The notes under the pieces were generated by a model that searched no databases, was not told the DNA's origin, and worked only from the letters and a program-made list of their open reading frames with translations. This document shows positions 36,723 through 45,405 of a stretch of DNA of 64,000 nt, piece by piece. The stretch's first letter is position 1, and the number at the start of each line of letters is the position of its first letter. The stretch is from Carboxydothermus hydrogenoformans Z-2901 (GTDB lineage: Bacteria; Bacillota; Z-2901; Carboxydothermales; Carboxydothermaceae). The position numbers were made by a program, and so were the translations under genes. The stretch spans positions 1,178,001 to 1,242,000 of the forward strand of contig NC_007503.1 of NCBI RefSeq assembly GCF_000012865.1, in the 5' to 3' direction.

Positions 36723-36747
36723 AAGCCGGAAATTCCGGCTTTTTTTC
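36723..36747 (+). terminator. Rho-independent terminator after thiolase
   Basis: AAGCCGGAA (36723-36731) pairs with TTCCGGCTT (36733-36741), then TTTTTTC. It starts immediately after the stop codon. Confidence 0.88.
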
Positions 36748-36797
36748 TTTGGTTTAAAGTGGTAAAATTTTGGGTAAAGAAAAAGGAGGTTATAACT

Positions 36798-37277
36798 ATT
36801 TTTTTAGTTAGCGCTTGTTTAGTTGGTTTAAATACAAAATATGATGGTACTAACAATTTAAATCCCCGGGTACTGGAGTTTTTAAAAGATAAATTATTTA
36901 TTCCCATTTGTCCCGAACAATTAGGTGGTTTGCCAACACCCCGCTTACCGGCAGAAATTATTTCGTATCCCGAACTTAAAGTAATCAATATCAAGGGTGA
37001 AGATGTAACAAGTAACTTTTTCCGGGGAGCTCAGGAAACCTTAAAAATTGCTCAATTTTATGAAAATAAATTATCCGGTATCATCCTTAAAGAAAAAAGC
37101 CCTTCCTGCGGCGTAAATTACATTTACGATGGAAGTTTTCAAAAACGGTTAATTCCAGGAATGGGTGTTACCGCTCGGCTTCTTTTTGAGCATGGTTTTA
37201 AACTTTTTACCGAAAAAAGTATAGGGAGGGAGGCGGATGGAAATCTATCGTGGCAATATTTTTCGCCCCCCGAGTGA
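36798..37277 (+). CDS. DUF523 (YbbK-like) protein, probable ATT start
   Basis: About 159 residues. Typical DUF523 features are LVSACLVGLNTKYDG at the N-terminus, FIPICPEQLGGLPTPR near 40, and LKEKSPSCGVNYIYDGSF near 105 with conserved cysteines. The function is unknown. Family members begin about two residues before LVSACL. Here that position is an ATT (36798) eight bases after AAAGGAGG, with no ATG, GTG or TTG suitably placed. An in-frame GTG at 36759 lies just after a terminator and lacks a ribosome site. The end overlaps the radical SAM gene by 41 bases. Confidence 0.8.
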   Translation: MFLVSACLVGLNTKYDGTNNLNPRVLEFLKDKLFIPICPEQLGGLPTPRLPAEIISYPELKVINIKGEDVTSNFFRGAQETLKIAQFYENKLSGIILKEKSPSCGVNYIYDGSFQKRLIPGMGVTARLLFEHGFKLFTEKSIGREADGNLSWQYFSPPE

Positions 37278-38115
37278 AGCAAATAGCGTTATTTTACAAG
37301 TAACGGTGGGATGCAGCCATAATAAGTGTACCTTTTGCGGAATGTATAAAGACAAGGTTTTTCAGATAAGGCCTTTAAAGGAAGTTAAAGAAATTATCAA
37401 CTTTTTTAAGCTAAATTATCCCTTTGCCGAAAAAGTTTTTTTAGCCGATGGCGATGCTTTAAGTGCTCCTACCGAATACCTAATCGAAGTATTAAAGATG
37501 TTAAAAAACAGCTTTCCCCGGTTAAAAAAAATAAGCAGTTACGCAGGACCTAAATCGCTTTTAACTAAAAGTGCCGAAGAACTGCATTTGCTTCGAGAAC
37601 ACGGGATATCACTTTTGTACCTCGGTCTTGAAAGTGGTTCAGATACGGTTTTAAAAAAGGTCCAAAAAGGATTTTCTGCCGAAGAGATAATCAACGGGTG
37701 TCAAAAAGCAAAAGAGGCAAATTTTGAACTTTCCATAACCGTAATATCCGGATTGGGTGGCAAAGAGCTCTGGCAAGAACATGCCCTATCTTCGGCTGAG
37801 GTCGTTTCCAAAATAAGTCCCCATTTTTTAGCTACCCTCACATTAATGTTAGTACCCGGTACAAAACTATACAAGGATGCAGAAGAAAACCGCTTTCAGC
37901 TCCTTTCGAGCAAAGAAATTTTACAGGAATTAAAATTGTTTTTACAAAATTTAAACTTATCCAATACGGTATTTCGCAGTAATCATGCTTCAAACTACTT
38001 ACCATTAAGAGGAGTACTTAATCAAGACCGCGCTAAACTTATTAAAATTATTGATGAAGCTCTCGAAGAAAAAGGAATTTGGCCATTGCGCCCCGAATAT
38101 CTTAGAAGGCTATAA
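37237..38115 (+). CDS. radical SAM protein
   Basis: 292 residues. The cluster motif is GCSHNKCTFCGMYKDK near residue 26, that is Cx4CxxC, a spacing seen in one COG1032-like subgroup instead of the common CxxxCxxC. LADGDALSAP near 68 and LYLGLESGSDTVLKKVQKG near 127 match the SAM-barrel segments of that subgroup. The reaction is unknown. GGGAGGGAGG precedes the ATG, and the start lies within the end of the DUF523 gene. A HAD phosphatase gene follows after 14 bases, so three genes form a likely operon with the sigma-54 activator after them. Confidence 0.88.
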   Translation: MEIYRGNIFRPPSEANSVILQVTVGCSHNKCTFCGMYKDKVFQIRPLKEVKEIINFFKLNYPFAEKVFLADGDALSAPTEYLIEVLKMLKNSFPRLKKISSYAGPKSLLTKSAEELHLLREHGISLLYLGLESGSDTVLKKVQKGFSAEEIINGCQKAKEANFELSITVISGLGGKELWQEHALSSAEVVSKISPHFLATLTLMLVPGTKLYKDAEENRFQLLSSKEILQELKLFLQNLNLSNTVFRSNHASNYLPLRGVLNQDRAKLIKIIDEALEEKGIWPLRPEYLRRL

Positions 38116-38129
38116 AAAGGAGAGTTGTA

Positions 38130-38768
38130 ATGATAAAAGCAGTATTTTTTGACTTAGATGGTACTTTGTTGGACACTTTTGATCTGATATATGAATCGTT
38201 TAAACATGTTTATAAAAATTTTCTAAATAAAGATATCACCAGGGAAGAGATTTATCCCTATTTCGGCAAACCACTCATTTATTCCTTTGAAAATTTAGAT
38301 CCGGAAACAATCGACCAAGTGATAGCTGCTTACCGTGAATTTAATTTACAGCATCACGATCAAATGGTAAAACCTTTTCCGGGGGCAAAAGAAACTTTGA
38401 AAAAATTAAAACAAAGGGGTAAAATACTTGCCGTCATTACATCAAAAGTAAAAAGTACTGCTATAAGAGGCCTTAAGTTATTTAACCTGGACCGATATTT
38501 CGATCTCGTAGTTGCTTTGGAGGATACTGAAAAACATAAACCCGACCCTGCTCCGGTGTTATACGCTCTAAAATTTTTTCAATTAAAGCCAGAACAATGT
38601 TTAATGGTTGGCGATAGTCCTCATGATATGGTAAGTGCCCAAAGAGCTGGAGTTAAAACTGCTGCGGTAAAATGGAGCGTTTTACCTTGGGAGGATTTGG
38701 TAAAAACAAAACCGAATTACATTTTAAATTCTTTTGACGACTTGTTAAAAATAACCGGGGTGGAGTAA
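38130..38768 (+). CDS. HAD-superfamily phosphatase (PpaX/phosphoglycolate phosphatase type)
   Basis: 212 residues. HAD motif I is FFDLDGTLLDTF at residue 6, motif II is ITSKVKS near 106, and motif III/IV are KHKPDPAP near 142 and MVGDSPHDMVSAQRAG near 170. The helical cap between motifs I and II places it with PpaX pyrophosphatases and phosphoglycolate phosphatases. The substrate is undetermined. AAAAGGAGAG is seven bases before the ATG, and three bases separate its stop from the next GTG start. Confidence 0.9.
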   Translation: MIKAVFFDLDGTLLDTFDLIYESFKHVYKNFLNKDITREEIYPYFGKPLIYSFENLDPETIDQVIAAYREFNLQHHDQMVKPFPGAKETLKKLKQRGKILAVITSKVKSTAIRGLKLFNLDRYFDLVVALEDTEKHKPDPAPVLYALKFFQLKPEQCLMVGDSPHDMVSAQRAGVKTAAVKWSVLPWEDLVKTKPNYILNSFDDLLKITGVE

Positions 38769-38771
38769 ACT

Positions 38772-40493
38772 GTGGCGATAAATCCCATAAATCATTTAAG
38801 TCTTTTAAACATTCTTGATTCAATTCATAATGCTATTGTAGCCATCGACGAAGAAGGAAAGGTTATTATTTTTAATAAAGCCAGTGAAAGAGTTTTTAAC
38901 TATCCTGCAAAAAAAGCTTTGGGAAAAAATATAAATGAAGTCTTGCCGTTTAGCGGGCTTAATAAGGTGCTGAAAACTGGCGAATCCCATATTGGTCGCA
39001 AATTTAAAATTGGGGATAACTTGTATGTAGTTAACCGAACCCCACTTTATTACAAGGGTAAGATTATTGGTGCTATTGGGGTAGCTCAGGAAATTAATGA
39101 ACTAAAAAACATTGCCGATGAATTGGAAAATGTTTTGGCTTTAAAACAAACTTTAGAAACCATCCTCGAAGCGGGCCAGGAAGGATACATGGTTCTGGAT
39201 TTAGATAAAACGGTCACCCACGCCAATAAAGCAATTGCTGACCTCTTTGGCCTAAAGTTAAGCGATATCGTCAATAAACCTATTAACTCCTTAACCGCAA
39301 ATCCTTTCTTTTGTGAATTACCAGAATCCGCCGACGATATAAAAACAGAAGTTGTAGAAATTAACGGCAGGCAAGTGGTAGCTTTTAAATACCCGATAGT
39401 AAAAGATTACAAACTTTATGGAGGAGTAATCAAAGTTATTTTTCAAGAAGTCAGTGACTTATTAGCCTTGGCTGAAAAGGTTAATCAATTAAATTCCGAA
39501 TTATCGTATTATAAAAACGAATTAACTAAATATACGTCAAAACAATTTACCGAAAATAAAATAATCGGCAATCATCCCTCTATTGTACGCTTAAAAGAAA
39601 TAATTAAAAAGATAGCTCCTTATAACACCACCGTTTTAATCCGGGGGGAAAGTGGAACCGGAAAAGAATTAGTTGCCCATGCCTTACACGTGGAGAGCGG
39701 AAGACCGGGTAGCTTTATAAAGGTTAACTGCGCCGCAATTCCGGAAAATCTCTTCGAAGCAGAGCTTTTTGGTTATGTCGAAGGAGCGTTCACCGGAGCT
39801 AAAAAAGGAGGACAAATCGGTAAGTTTGAATTAGCAAATAATGGTACAATATTTTTGGATGAAATAGGGGATATGCCCTTAACTATGCAGGCTAAACTTT
39901 TAAGGGTACTGCAGGAAAAAGAAGTTGAACGGCTGGGAGACCGAAAGACAAGAAAAATTAACGTTAGGGTAATTGCCGCAACCAATCAAAACTTAGAAGA
40001 ACTTATTAAAAAGAAGAAATTTCGGGAAGATCTTTACTACCGGCTTAATGTAATTTCGTTATACGTACCAGCTCTAAGGGAAAGGATTGAAGATTTACCT
40101 TTATTAATAAAATATTTCATAGAAAAATTTAATAAAGAATACGGAACCAATGTTACGGGTATTTCTCCGGAAGTTATGGATATATTTATGAATTATTCCT
40201 GGCCGGGAAATATCCGAGAACTTGAAAATGTCCTGGAAAGGTGTTTTAATTTAGTTGAGGGCAAAGTCATCGAAAAAAAGTATCTACCACCGTATATTCT
40301 GGGAGAAGAACTAAAAAATAAAGAATTTCCATTAGGACAAAGTCTTACAAATTTACTTGAGGCATATGAAAAAGAATTAATTAAGGCAGCTCTTTTAAAA
40401 GCTAAAGGCAATAAAAGTAAAGCGGCCAATCTTTTGGGAATATCCCGCCAATGGCTTCACAAAAGACTAAAATATTTTAACCTTTTACCTTAA
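38772..40493 (+). CDS. PAS-containing sigma-54-dependent activator
   Basis: 573 residues. Two PAS domains (about 8-110 and 125-230) precede the AAA+ domain: Walker A GESGTGKE near 293, ELFGYVEGAFTGAKKGG near 333, Walker [13 protein letters not shown] near 358, and an arginine-rich LRERIEDLPLL segment. A Fis-type helix-turn-helix, AANLLGISRQWLHKRL, ends the protein. The GTG start at 38772 follows GGGGTGGAG. No sigma-54 promoter is seen next to it. The unassigned sigma-54 promoters at 1736 and 31093 make it a candidate regulator of the acd-cat-etf clusters, by inference only. Confidence 0.92.
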   Translation: MAINPINHLSLLNILDSIHNAIVAIDEEGKVIIFNKASERVFNYPAKKALGKNINEVLPFSGLNKVLKTGESHIGRKFKIGDNLYVVNRTPLYYKGKIIGAIGVAQEINELKNIADELENVLALKQTLETILEAGQEGYMVLDLDKTVTHANKAIADLFGLKLSDIVNKPINSLTANPFFCELPESADDIKTEVVEINGRQVVAFKYPIVKDYKLYGGVIKVIFQEVSDLLALAEKVNQLNSELSYYKNELTKYTSKQFTENKIIGNHPSIVRLKEIIKKIAPYNTTVLIRGESGTGKELVAHALHVESGRPGSFIKVNCAAIPENLFEAELFGYVEGAFTGAKKGGQIGKFELANNGTIFLDEIGDMPLTMQAKLLRVLQEKEVERLGDRKTRKINVRVIAATNQNLEELIKKKKFREDLYYRLNVISLYVPALRERIEDLPLLIKYFIEKFNKEYGTNVTGISPEVMDIFMNYSWPGNIRELENVLERCFNLVEGKVIEKKYLPPYILGEELKNKEFPLGQSLTNLLEAYEKELIKAALLKAKGNKSKAANLLGISRQWLHKRLKYFNLLP

Positions 40494-40521
40494 AAAATTT
40501 TTGGAAAGGACGTAAAAGACA

Positions 40522-41076
40522 ATGTTCAGCGAAACTGAAAAAGAAACAACAAAAAGTTTTTCCTGGAAAAATGAAATAAAAGAATTCATTTCAGCAGCAA
40601 TCTGGGCAGTAATTTTAGCGTTTATCATTAAAACTTTTATCTTTCAACTGACTTACGTTCCAACCGGTTCAATGATACCCACAATTTTACCAAACGACCG
40701 GGTCGTAGTTTTGAAATTCTGGTATAAAATTAAGCCTATAGAGCGGGGACAAATAGTGGTTTTTGATCCTCCGAATTCAGCAAATTCACCGCCCTTTATA
40801 AAAAGAGTAATTGGGCTTCCGGGGGAAACATTGGAAATTAAAAATAATACCGTTTACATCAACGGTAAACCGTTAAAGGAAAATTATTTACCTGCAAAAA
40901 TGGAAATGGAACCCTTTGGACCTTTTAAAATTCCCAAAGATGCAATTTTTGTTATGGGTGATAATCGCCAACACAGTGCTGATAGCAGGTATTTTGGTGC
41001 GGTACCGATAAAAAACATAAAAGGTCGGGCAGTTTTAACCTACTGGCCGCTTAACCGGGTAAAGGTCTTAAGATAA
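40522..41076 (+). CDS. lepB: signal peptidase I
   Basis: 184 residues. One N-terminal membrane helix (about 22-42) is followed by the catalytic serine in VPTGSMIPTI near 52, box C-like DRVVVLKF near 65, the catalytic lysine in FIKRVIGLPGE near 95, and MGDNRQHSADSRYFG near 150. It cleaves signal peptides on the outer face of the membrane. GGAAAGGACG is upstream of the ATG. It lies 28 bases after the sigma-54 activator and is followed by a strong terminator. Confidence 0.95.
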   Translation: MFSETEKETTKSFSWKNEIKEFISAAIWAVILAFIIKTFIFQLTYVPTGSMIPTILPNDRVVVLKFWYKIKPIERGQIVVFDPPNSANSPPFIKRVIGLPGETLEIKNNTVYINGKPLKENYLPAKMEMEPFGPFKIPKDAIFVMGDNRQHSADSRYFGAVPIKNIKGRAVLTYWPLNRVKVLR

Positions 41077-41100
41077 CCAGAAAGTCTGGTTATCTTTTTT
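41071..41100 (+). terminator. Rho-independent terminator after lepB
   Basis: AGATAACCAGA (41071-41081) pairs with TCTGGTTATCT (41085-41095), then TTTTT. The stem overlaps the stop codon. Confidence 0.9.
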
Positions 41101-41150
41101 AAAGCTTTTTAGTTTACATAATACTTATTATGGGAAGTTATTTTTTAAAC

Positions 41151-41178
41151 AAAAAAGTGGACTACAAAGTTAGTCCAC
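41151..41178 (-). terminator. Rho-independent terminator after the CcmH-like gene
   Basis: GTGGACTA (41157-41164) pairs with TAGTCCAC (41171-41178); on the minus strand six T follow. Confidence 0.85.
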
Positions 41179-41180
41179 CA

Positions 41181-41663
41181 TTAAAGATATTTTTTAAGCT
41201 CCTCCTCAATCTCTTTAAAATCCAGGTTATTTAGACTGTCCTTATCACTATCATTTATTTTTTGCATAAGAACATTACCGCTTCTTTGTTTTTTACGAAT
41301 AAAGTAATTTACAAATAAACCACCGGCTATTAACCCGATACCGGGCATTATCCAGGCTAAAAAGTTAAATCCTTTAGCAGTTGGCGCCGCCAGCCGTTCC
41401 TGGCCATCTCTTTTAACGTAGTAACTTAAGATTTCCGCCTCCGTCTTTCCTTCATTTAGCATTTTCTTAACTTCGTTCCTAATAGTTTCAGCCTGTTGAC
41501 ACTCGCATTCATAGATTTTTTGTTTACCACAACCACATAAACAGACCATTTTACTGGTAATTTCTTTAAAAAGGTTTACATCATACGCAAAGGCTGTAGT
41601 ATTTAACATAATCATCAAGCTTAACATAAGTATCATGATGAAAAAATTTTTTCTTAAAAACAT
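41181..41663 (-). CDS. CcmH/CycL-like cytochrome c biogenesis protein
   Basis: 160 residues. A signal-like hydrophobic N-terminus (about 8-26, ending TAFAYD) is followed by MVCLCGCGKQKIYECECQQAE near 40, corresponding to the LRCxxC heme-handling motif of CcmH but with extra cysteines, then a helical hairpin (IRNEVKKMLNEGKTEAEILSYYVKRDG). A second membrane helix lies near 103-122. CcmH reduces or presents apocytochrome c for heme attachment outside the membrane. AAGGAGGTG precedes the ATG. It lies 17 kb from the main ccm operon with its own promoter, and fills a gap there, since that operon lacks ccmH. Confidence 0.82.
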   Translation of the reverse strand: MFLRKNFFIMILMLSLMIMLNTTAFAYDVNLFKEITSKMVCLCGCGKQKIYECECQQAETIRNEVKKMLNEGKTEAEILSYYVKRDGQERLAAPTAKGFNFLAWIMPGIGLIAGGLFVNYFIRKKQRSGNVLMQKINDSDKDSLNNLDFKEIEEELKKYL

Positions 41664-41682
41664 TTTTTCACCTCCTTAAATG

Positions 41683-41713
41683 ATTATACCACATTTTGTA
41701 GTATGTTTGACAA
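41683..41713 (-). promoter_or_regulatory. sigma-70-type promoter of the CcmH-like gene
   Basis: On the minus strand TTGTCA (41713-41708) and a perfect TATAAT (41688-41683) are separated by 19 bases, about 20 bases before the ATG. Confidence 0.55.
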
Positions 41714-41740
41714 AAAAGAAAAGCAACAACCACCGTTGCC
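41711..41740 (-). terminator. Probable terminator after the FrhB-like gene
   Basis: On the minus strand GCAAC (41739-41735) and GTTGC (41727-41723) form a short stem followed by TTTTCTTTTTT. The stem is only five pairs. Confidence 0.5.
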
Positions 41741-42943
41741 TCATTTTTTTTCTGGTGCCATATGAAACTCTCGAAAAAAAGGCGTATAATCCACCTTCAT
41801 GTGATAATTAGGAGTTGGCCAGCCAAATTGCTGGCGCTGAGCCAAACGAAAAGCCGCTCCGTGTTTTTTCATTTCAAACCCTACACTACTGCAAAGTTTT
41901 TCCGGCTCAAGAGCTTCCAGATATAACACCTTTTCTTCTACAGCACTCTTTATTAACTCCTCACCCGGTAAAGACCTTACTAACAGGGCTGAAGTGCCGC
42001 TGAAGTTATCTCCAATTGTCGGAGAAGCCCAGTAATCTCCTACAGCAATGTCGGCAAGTTCACTACTCCAGTCGATACACATTTCACACCGGTCCCTTTT
42101 GTAATTGGGCATTAACATATGATAAACATACCGGTGACGGTCAATAGTAATGGTTTTATCACTATGAAGCTTTACCACAAAATGTCCCGGCCATTCTCCT
42201 CCCCGGTACTCCAAATTAGCTATTTCTTCCATGTCATCTACACCGCACCACTCCACCAAAATATGCCGCGTACCCTCGAAATAAAACTGAGAAGCACAAA
42301 ACAAACCTATTGCTAATTTAATTTTCCCCGCTATATCCCTCGGTATATCATAATACTGCATCTTACGCACCGCATGAATATGGCAGGGAAGCCCAACAAT
42401 TCCTACGCGCTGGCATCCCGCCTTTACAGCTTCCCGGAAGAGCATATTAACAGGCACTACGGCGTATTTTGATTGGGCTGCATCTATAATTTCTTTTTTG
42501 CTTTTTGCTAACTTGGCCTCGGTAAGCCAAGGTTTTTCTTTATTAAAACCAGCCACAATGGCACAGTCAATTATTCCTTTTTCTAATGCATACACCAAGA
42601 GCGCCGTTACCACTCCTCCACTTGCACCCTTTATTCGGATAATTTCTTCCCCAGCATACCCAACATAGCTTCCGCGATAGAATCCCAGGTCTGTCAAAGT
42701 AGGGTTACGATTGCTACCAAAAAAATGTTTTTCAAATTCCAAAAGCGGCACATCGCTTCCCGGGCAAATGCGAAAGCAAATCCCGCACTCTGAACATTTG
42801 TCTCTGCAAACCGGCATAGGTTCGCCGTACACCCGGGTCATTTCAAGCGCCCCATTAGGGCATACTCCAACACAGCTGCCACAACCCGTACATAAGCCTC
42901 GCCGAATTACTAAATTTTCTAATTGGGGAAATCCCGTTTTCAT
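41741..42943 (-). CDS. FrhB/F420-dependent oxidoreductase beta-subunit family protein
   Basis: 400 residues. An N-terminal pair of [4Fe-4S] motifs, CTGCGSCVGVCPNGAL near 18 and CSECGICFRICPG near 50, is followed by the FrhB core: IRIKGASGGVVTALLVYALE near 100, GLPCHIHAVRKMQYY near 185 and CEMCIDWSSELADIAVGDYW near 287. Family members pass electrons between iron-sulfur clusters and a flavin, in methanogens to F420. In bacteria many act without F420, with unclear partners. No F420 or hydrogenase gene is near. It is flanked by its own putative terminator and lies upstream of CcmH in the same direction. Confidence 0.85.
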   Translation of the reverse strand: MKTGFPQLENLVIRRGLCTGCGSCVGVCPNGALEMTRVYGEPMPVCRDKCSECGICFRICPGSDVPLLEFEKHFFGSNRNPTLTDLGFYRGSYVGYAGEEIIRIKGASGGVVTALLVYALEKGIIDCAIVAGFNKEKPWLTEAKLAKSKKEIIDAAQSKYAVVPVNMLFREAVKAGCQRVGIVGLPCHIHAVRKMQYYDIPRDIAGKIKLAIGLFCASQFYFEGTRHILVEWCGVDDMEEIANLEYRGGEWPGHFVVKLHSDKTITIDRHRYVYHMLMPNYKRDRCEMCIDWSSELADIAVGDYWASPTIGDNFSGTSALLVRSLPGEELIKSAVEEKVLYLEALEPEKLCSSVGFEMKKHGAAFRLAQRQQFGWPTPNYHMKVDYTPFFREFHMAPEKK

Positions 42944-43006
42944 TCCTTTTATTTTCCCCCACTTTTTTTAGGAATTGCTATAATATTACCCCATTTTGAA
43001 AACTAT

Positions 43007-44026
43007 TCAGTTAAGATTTCCTGTTTTTAAAATTTCGTTTTGTAAATTTTTTGGAAATAAAGGGATTATTTCATACACAATAGGCTTTAATACCGCTTGC
43101 CACGCTTCCTTTTCTTCCGGAGTTAAATCATGAATCTTAATATTTTGATCATTTCGAATACGGGCTAAATCTTCAGCATTTTGTTCTAATGCTATTTTTC
43201 TTTGCCAAGCAGTAACTTCCTTTAAGGTGTCTAAAAGGATTTTTCTTGTTTCTTTGTCCAAGCTGTTAAAATAATCCCTGTTCATTAAAACCGCATATCC
43301 TAAGTAACCGTGATTGGAAACAGTTACATGGCTTTGTAGCTGGTAAAACTTTTTGGAGTAGAGATTTGATGGGGTATTTTCACTACCATTTACTTTTTTA
43401 TTTTCTAAAGCTGCAAATACTTCATTAAAGGAGAGGGGCACCGGAATTGCTCCTAATTTTAAAAACTGCTTTTTTAAAATAGGGCTGTCCATAATACGTA
43501 TTTTTAAACCTTGAAAGTCTTTCAAATTTTCTAAAGGCCGGTCAGCGGTAAGAATTTTAAACCCATTATCCCAGTAGGCCAACACTTCTATCCCTTTTTC
43601 TCGCATGCTTTTTCTTAATAGTTCTCCTACCGGCCCATCTGCCAATTGATGCACCTGCTCTAAATCGTTAAAGAAAAACGGAAGATCAAAAACCCCCCAG
43701 CGTTCATCTAATCCAGTTAACTTGGAGGTCGCAGGGGCAATAATCTGGACATACCCCTTTTTCAATGCTTCCAACTCTTCGCCATCTTTATAAAGAGTGC
43801 CATTGGGATAAATTTTCATTTCTATCCGTCCACCACTTCGTTGATAAATCAGATCGGCCCACAGGCGGGCAGCCCGCCCTTTGGGCGAAGCATCGCTTAC
43901 CACGTGAGAAAAGGTTAAAACTATTTTTTCTTTGGGACTCGTCTGTTCAAAATCAATTGCTTTTGGCGCACATCCCTGCAATCCCAAGAAAAGCAAACTT
44001 AAAATTAATAATAAACCTCGCACCAT
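43007..44026 (-). CDS. TRAP transporter substrate-binding protein (DctP-like), second copy
   Basis: 339 residues. A lipoprotein signal ends LLFLGLQGCAPK (cysteine near residue 19). The DctP fold features are FSHVVSDASPKGRAARLWAD near 40 and the LKIRIMDSPILKKQFLKLGAIPVPLSFNEVFAALENKKVNGSENT region near 175-220 (given here as positions; key R at about 177). It would bind a carboxylate outside the membrane and deliver it to DctQM. It lies 82 bases after dctM with a hairpin between, while another binding protein precedes dctQ. The two share the same ligand arginine region but differ overall, so they may widen substrate range. Confidence 0.88.
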   Translation of the reverse strand: MVRGLLLILSLLFLGLQGCAPKAIDFEQTSPKEKIVLTFSHVVSDASPKGRAARLWADLIYQRSGGRIEMKIYPNGTLYKDGEELEALKKGYVQIIAPATSKLTGLDERWGVFDLPFFFNDLEQVHQLADGPVGELLRKSMREKGIEVLAYWDNGFKILTADRPLENLKDFQGLKIRIMDSPILKKQFLKLGAIPVPLSFNEVFAALENKKVNGSENTPSNLYSKKFYQLQSHVTVSNHGYLGYAVLMNRDYFNSLDKETRKILLDTLKEVTAWQRKIALEQNAEDLARIRNDQNIKIHDLTPEEKEAWQAVLKPIVYEIIPLFPKNLQNEILKTGNLN

Positions 44027-44088
44027 CTCTCCTCCAAAGTCTTTTTTTAAAATTATACTCTTTTAAATCTACCCTTTTAAAGATTTAA

Positions 44089-44108
44089 ATGCCGGGAAAT
44101 CCCGGCAT
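44089..44108 (-). terminator. Hairpin after dctM
   Basis: ATGCCGGGA and TCCCGGCAT (44089-44097 and 44100-44108) form a perfect nine-pair stem with a two-base loop. The minus-strand tail TTAAATCTTT is weak, so read-through to the second binding-protein gene is likely. Confidence 0.55.
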
Positions 44109-45404
44109 CTAATCTTTCATTAAGACCCTGGGAATGTACAGGGATATATCCGGCCAAACCATTAGAAGAATCATAACTAAAATCATGATTACAATAAACG
44201 GTATTACCCCTTTTACTACCTCTTCCAATTTTTCCTTGGCCATATTGCTCACCACAAAAAGGTTTAAGCCCACCGGTGGTGTAATCATTGCCAGCTCCAT
44301 GTTTACCGTCATTACTATAGCAAACTGGATTAGGTCAATCCCGAGATGTTTTATCATCGGCAACAAAATCGGTAGCGTAATTAAAGTAATGGAAACTGCT
44401 TCTAAAAAGGTTCCCATGATAAAAAACATTAAGTTTGTTGCCAGAAAGAAAGTAAACTTGGTTAAATTAGCGTTTTTAATCCATTCTCCAACAATATTGG
44501 GAATTTGGTTGGTAACGATAAACAAGCCAAAAACCATCGCAGCAGCTATAACCAAGTAGATCATAGATACGGTATTAATAGTATCTACCAAGATTCCTCT
44601 AATATCTTGGAGTTTTAACTCGCGGTAGATAAAAACCGAAACAAATAAAGCATAAAAAAGCGAAAGCACTGCTGCTTCGGTCGGGGTAACAATACCAGAG
44701 TAAATACTTCCCAGGATAAATACCGGTAAAAACATTCCGGGCAAAGCCTTAACCGTTGCTTTTATCCTTGTCGCCCAGTCCGCTTTTTCAGCTCCTTTAA
44801 AGTTTCCCCTTTTAGCATAAATTATTGCACTTAATACCAGAACCCCCGCCAGGAAAAGCCCCGGCAAAAGGCCGCCCATAAAAAGCTTACCGATACTCTC
44901 TTCCGCGGTAATTCCATAAATTACGAGGGTTACGCTGGGCGGAATTAAAATTCCCAAAGTACCCGCTGCCGCAATAAGTCCCATACTGTATCGTTTGGGA
45001 TAGCCACTTTCCAAAAGTGCCGGCAGCATTATTGAGCCAATTGCTGCTGCTGTAGCCGGACTTGATCCCGAAATTGCCGCAAAAAAAGCACAGGCCAAGA
45101 TTGTAACCACCGACATCCCGCCGGGCAAATGACCAATCCAGGCTTTTAAAGCTTCAATTAAATACCTGGCAATCCCGCCCCGGGACATAATAACCCCGGC
45201 AGCCACAAATGCCGGTATTGCGATTAGGGGCGGGGAAAGAAGGGAAGCAAACATACGCTGCACGATAAAATATAAGGTAAACTTTCCGCTTAAATATAAA
45301 ATAATGACTGCAGCCGTACCCAGGCTTATCGCAATCGGTACGTTTAAAAGAAAAAGCAAGATAAAAATCGCAAATAACAATAACGTTAGAGTTCCTACAT
45401 CCAT
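44109..45404 (-). CDS. dctM: TRAP transporter large permease subunit (DctM)
   Basis: 431 residues with about 12 hydrophobic segments. Family features are LLFLLNVPIAISLG near 17, ASLLSPPLIAIPAFVAAGVIM near 50, AFFAAISGSSPATAAAIGSIM near 107, and IAAAGTLGILIPPSVTLVIYG near 143. It forms the Na+-driven translocation channel for C4-dicarboxylate-type substrates with DctQ. It begins one base after dctQ ends. Upstream sensor kinase and response regulator genes of the CitA/DcuS type, and the fumarase/SDH operon nearby, favour fumarate, malate or succinate as substrate. Confidence 0.93.
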   Translation of the reverse strand: MDVGTLTLLLFAIFILLFLLNVPIAISLGTAAVIILYLSGKFTLYFIVQRMFASLLSPPLIAIPAFVAAGVIMSRGGIARYLIEALKAWIGHLPGGMSVVTILACAFFAAISGSSPATAAAIGSIMLPALLESGYPKRYSMGLIAAAGTLGILIPPSVTLVIYGITAEESIGKLFMGGLLPGLFLAGVLVLSAIIYAKRGNFKGAEKADWATRIKATVKALPGMFLPVFILGSIYSGIVTPTEAAVLSLFYALFVSVFIYRELKLQDIRGILVDTINTVSMIYLVIAAAMVFGLFIVTNQIPNIVGEWIKNANLTKFTFFLATNLMFFIMGTFLEAVSITLITLPILLPMIKHLGIDLIQFAIVMTVNMELAMITPPVGLNLFVVSNMAKEKLEEVVKGVIPFIVIMILVMILLMVWPDISLYIPRVLMKD

Positions 45405-45405
45405 T

